Part shown: piece by piece, positions 61,051 to 64,000 of the stretch
Layout: each line of letters opens with the position of its first letter
Position numbering within the stretch: position 1 is the stretch's first letter
Assembly: GCA_002005505.1 (NCBI GenBank)
Contig: KV908642.1
Coordinates: 62,001-126,000, forward strand
Reading direction: 5' to 3'
DNA from: Botryococcus braunii
Lineage: Eukaryota > Chlorophyta > Trebouxiophyceae
DNA length: 64,000 nucleotides
Position numbers and translations under genes: made by a program
Notes under the pieces: model-generated
What the model saw: the letters and a program-made list of their open reading frames with translations, nothing else
Database searches by the model: none
Told to the model about the DNA's origin: nothing

Positions 61051-64000
61051 TCAAGCACGCCTAGCACGCTTGCGTTGAGATGTAGCTTCCGTTCCTGTCC
61101 GTTTAGCTTCCGACCCACGCCCCGTGGTTAGACTCCAGTACTGCTGTACCGCCTCTCGAGAATGCACTAAGTTTTCCTCAGGTTCCCAGGTATTATGGAT
61201 GCTCTCATAGCCGGACCACTTAATAAGATACTCGCGCACTACTTTCTTGCCCCTAAGTTTCCGCTCTCTATGTGCAAGCACTGCCTCCACCTCATATTCT
61301 AGCTCACCATCTATGATTTCAGGAGGAGGTGGGGGTTGCACGCTTCCGTCAGTTTTATACGGTTTGAGAAGGGAAACATGGAATACGTCGTGCATGCGCA
61401 TATGCGTAGGTAGCAGCAACTTGTATGCTACCGGGGAAATAACCCGGGTGACCGGAAAGGGGCCAATGTACCTTGGCAACAATTTCTTAGTCCGGGAATG
61501 TTTGAACTTAATATTCTTTGACGAAAGCAGGACTTGTTGACCTACTTCAAAGCCTGGTAGGTCCCGCCGCCTTTTATCGGCGTACGCCTTCTGTCTTTCT
61601 TGGGCTGCCTTAAGGCAAGTCCTGGCCCGTTCTAAGTCCCACCGCATACGTCTGACAAACTCAGCCGCAGCTGGAACATATTCTTGCTCGATACCACGAC
61701 CAAGAACAGGTGCATCATAGATTTCTTGAAAAGGGATCACAGGGTCCTGCCCAAAAGTTAAGCGAAACGGAGTAGTATTGATAGATTGATTGTAAGTGTT
61801 ATTATATGCAAACTCGGCCTCACACAAATGCTTATCCCAATCAGTCTGTCTCCCCCCCACATAGTGCCGAAGGTAATCTTCCAAGATTCTGTTGATGCGT
61901 TCAGTCTGGCCGTCGCTCTGGGGGTGGAAAGCAGTAGACAAGGCGGACCGGCACCCCGTGAGCCTAAACAACTCTTGACAGAACTTGCCCACCCAACGTG
62001 GGTCTCTATCTGAAACTATCTCACGGGGAAAGCCATGTAAAGTGAAGACACGCGTGCGCAATAGTTGGGCAATGTCAGCGGCGTCGGCCTCCTGTGACGT
62101 CGGCGCAAAATGGGCAAATTTAGATAATCTATCAACCCCAACCCAAATTGCATTGTACCCAGATTTGGTCTTAGGTAATCCCGTGATGAGATCCATGGAC
62201 ATGGACTCCCATTTTCGAGAAGGGATTTCTAAGGGGTGTAACAACCCTACAGGTAAGCCTGAAAAAGGTTTTACTCTTTGGCACGAGTCGCAATGCGCTA
62301 CATAGTCGGTTACATCTGCATTTACCCCTGGCCACCACCAAGATCTGGCGACCAGCTCGATTGTCCTGTCCCGCCCTTGGTGACCCACTATGGGGGGTCC
62401 ATGAAGGTTTTCAAGTATTTCCCTACGGAGGTTCCTTTCCGCCCCGTCCACTGAAACGTAATGCGAGGGCACATACAAACGCGAGTTTTTATACCAGAAC
62501 CCGTTCCGGTGGGCCAATTTCCGACGGTTTTGTTTACGCGAGAGCCATCCATCAACTAAATAAGCATCCTTGAGAACCCGCACCCATGCTTCCATTCCTT
62601 CCAGTTGCGAGGGTAGGGAGTGAGAGTCTGCAGCCTCCCCTGCCCCCATCATATCCGCTTCGACAAGGAGAGAGTGCTCCCCCAGATGTTCACCCGACAC
62701 GTTGGCCACGGCCAGGTTAGGACATCTTGAAAGTGGGTCTGCTGGGTTGCCAACCCCAGGTGACCATTCCCACTTAATGTCAAATTGTTGCAGATATTCG
62801 GCCCACCGCGCCCTTCTGGGTGAAAGGAGAGATTGGGTTCGTAAAACGCTGTTAGCCTTATGGTCAGTGACAACAACAAATGAGGTGCCTAGGACATAGC
62901 AGCGCCACTCTTTCAAAGCATATAAGACTCCAAAAAGTTCTTTTTCAGTTGTGCTATATCGCGTCTCAGCTTAATTGAATTTTTTTACTGAAATAAGCGA
63001 CCGGCTTTTGGTCTTGTAATAAAACTGCACCAACTCCTATGTCACTAGCATCGGTAACGACACGGTACGGCTTTTGTGGATTTGGCAATACCAAGGTGGG
63101 AGCATTGACTAAGGCATTTTTGAGACTATCAAAAGAATGTTGCTCGGTGTTGCCCCAAATCCATGGAGTCTTGCCAGTTAGATGGGTAAGTGGGACAGCT
63201 ATCGTACTATAGTTTTTGACAAACTTGCGGAAGTAGTTGGCTAGCCCCAGAAATTGCCGTACGTGCGTCGCCGTAGTGGGAGTTGGCCAGTCCTTGATAG
63301 CTTTAACTTTAGCCGGATCCACTTTCAGCCCGTCCCGTCCAACAACATGTCCCAAGTAACACAACTCTGACGTTAGGAAGTCACATTTGGATAACTTAGC
63401 ATACAGTTTCTGTTCCCGGAGCCGCTCGAGCACACGTGCCAAATGTTGGTAATGATCCTCTAAGGATTGACTGTGGATTAACAAGTCATCTAGATAAATA
63501 ACGACGAAGCCTTCACGAATAAAGTCGTGAAATATTGAATTCATCAACCTTTGAAAAGTTGACGGAGCATTCGTTAGCCCAAAGGGCATAACCAAAAACT
63601 CATAGGACCCAAAAGGTGTCCTAAATGCTGTTTTGGGTACATCCGCCTCATGCAGTCGTACTTGGTGGTAACCCGACAACAGGTCAAACGAACTGAAATA
63701 TCGTGAGCCTTGTAGTTTATCTAGCAAATCGTCAATTCTTGGTAATGGATATTTGTCTTTCCTTGTGAGATTATTGACCGCTCGATAGTCGATGACCATA
63801 CGGAAAGAACCATCCTTTTTTCTAACAAACAGAATTGGGCTGCCATAAGGAGAGGAACTAGGCCTAATGAACCCTTGGGTTAAGAGTTCTTCGACGTGCC
63901 GCCTACATTCTTTGACTTCAGGTTCAGCAAGCCTATAGGTGGGTCGGCACGGGGGTACATGGCCTGGTTCCATTGGTATAGTGTGAGCTACCCCCCTATC
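61051..64000 (-). pseudogene. pol: G2 pol: RT, RNase H, integrase, chromodomain, one frameshift
   Basis: From the right edge: RT with KKDGSFRMVIDYRAVN, PLPRIDDLLDKL, SSFDLLSGYHQ, TAFRTPFGSYEF and catalytic YLDD (63500 region), LGHVVGRDGL, then RNase H start VVTDASDIGVGAVL. A one-base frameshift near 62970 (after AYFSKKIQLS) separates this from the next frame, which gives AETRYSTTEKEL, TDHKANSVL, the HHCC zinc domain (HGPPIVGHQGRD, CDSCQRVK), DDE core (SMDLITG, VSDRDPRW, SDGQTERINR), GPY/F module and chromodomain. The chromodomain keeps aromatic residues at the three cage positions (Y in YEVE, W and Y in KWSGY), the pattern of H3K9-methyl readers. The frameshift could be real or a sequencing error. 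Confidence 0.93.

Larger units (their letters stand above)
60310..64000 (-). mobile_element. Gypsy chromovirus G2, 5' part outside the window
   Basis: 3' LTR 60310-60550, untranslated region, pol 61051 to the window edge. Order RT, RNase H, integrase, chromodomain is that of Ty3/gypsy chromoviruses. Inserted in the integrase gene of the near-identical G1. Confidence 0.92.

Overview
This is a repeat-dominated piece of a large eukaryotic genome with no recognisable host gene. Nearly everything is Ty1/copia and Ty3/gypsy LTR retrotransposons inserted into one another, plus one CACTA DNA transposon, small inverted-repeat elements and long microsatellites. A green-lineage host, possibly an alga, is suggested by two things. 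The copia primer-binding sites match the anticodon arm of a plant-type initiator tRNA-Met, as I recall that tRNA. TGTAA, a known green-algal poly(A) signal, sits at the same place in every copia-type LTR. The species cannot be named from this window.

Left block (1-22.6 kb): copia elements are stacked three deep. B-prime (minus strand, running off the left edge and ending at 19825) is split by B (784-14925, minus, target duplication GCTCC), and B is split by A (1958-9097, plus, target duplication CATAG). A has LTRs of equal length that look identical and an open 1800-residue gag-pol. B and B-prime are broken by stops and frameshifts. From 19.8 to 22.6 kb lie microsatellites, two small inverted-repeat elements ending in TACCGTACCG, and the 5' end of another copia element (F).

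Middle block (24.8-40.5 kb): copia element D (24814-40466, target duplication AAACT, pol decayed) carries a younger, more distant copia element E (32184-40415, target duplication CACCC) inside its 3' LTR. E has 1504-bp LTRs with about five differences between them and open ORFs, but its reverse transcriptase lacks the two catalytic aspartates.

Right block (40.5-64 kb): two copies of a roughly 1.4-kb LTR face head to head around a gag/integrase remnant. One copy holds a 6.4-kb CACTA transposon, and the other shows the empty site. Then comes a gypsy stack: an RT fragment (I) split by H, H split by chromodomain element G1, and G1 split by its near-identical relative G2, which runs off the right edge.

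Two observations look new. (1) The copia elements carry a small ORF before gag whose N-terminus copies the histone H3 tail (RTKQTARKTT in A and D; MGRTKQSGRMSTGGK in B). In B and B-prime the residue equivalent to H3 Lys9 is Met. (2) Every full copia-type LTR contains a leader exon twice: copy 1 is followed by a splice donor (AG|GT), copy 2 starts just after TGTAA and ends at the matching acceptor (CAG|G). In E, copy 1 contains three GT-AG introns that are precisely absent from copy 2. This indicates that the second copy is made by reverse transcription of the element's own spliced leader.
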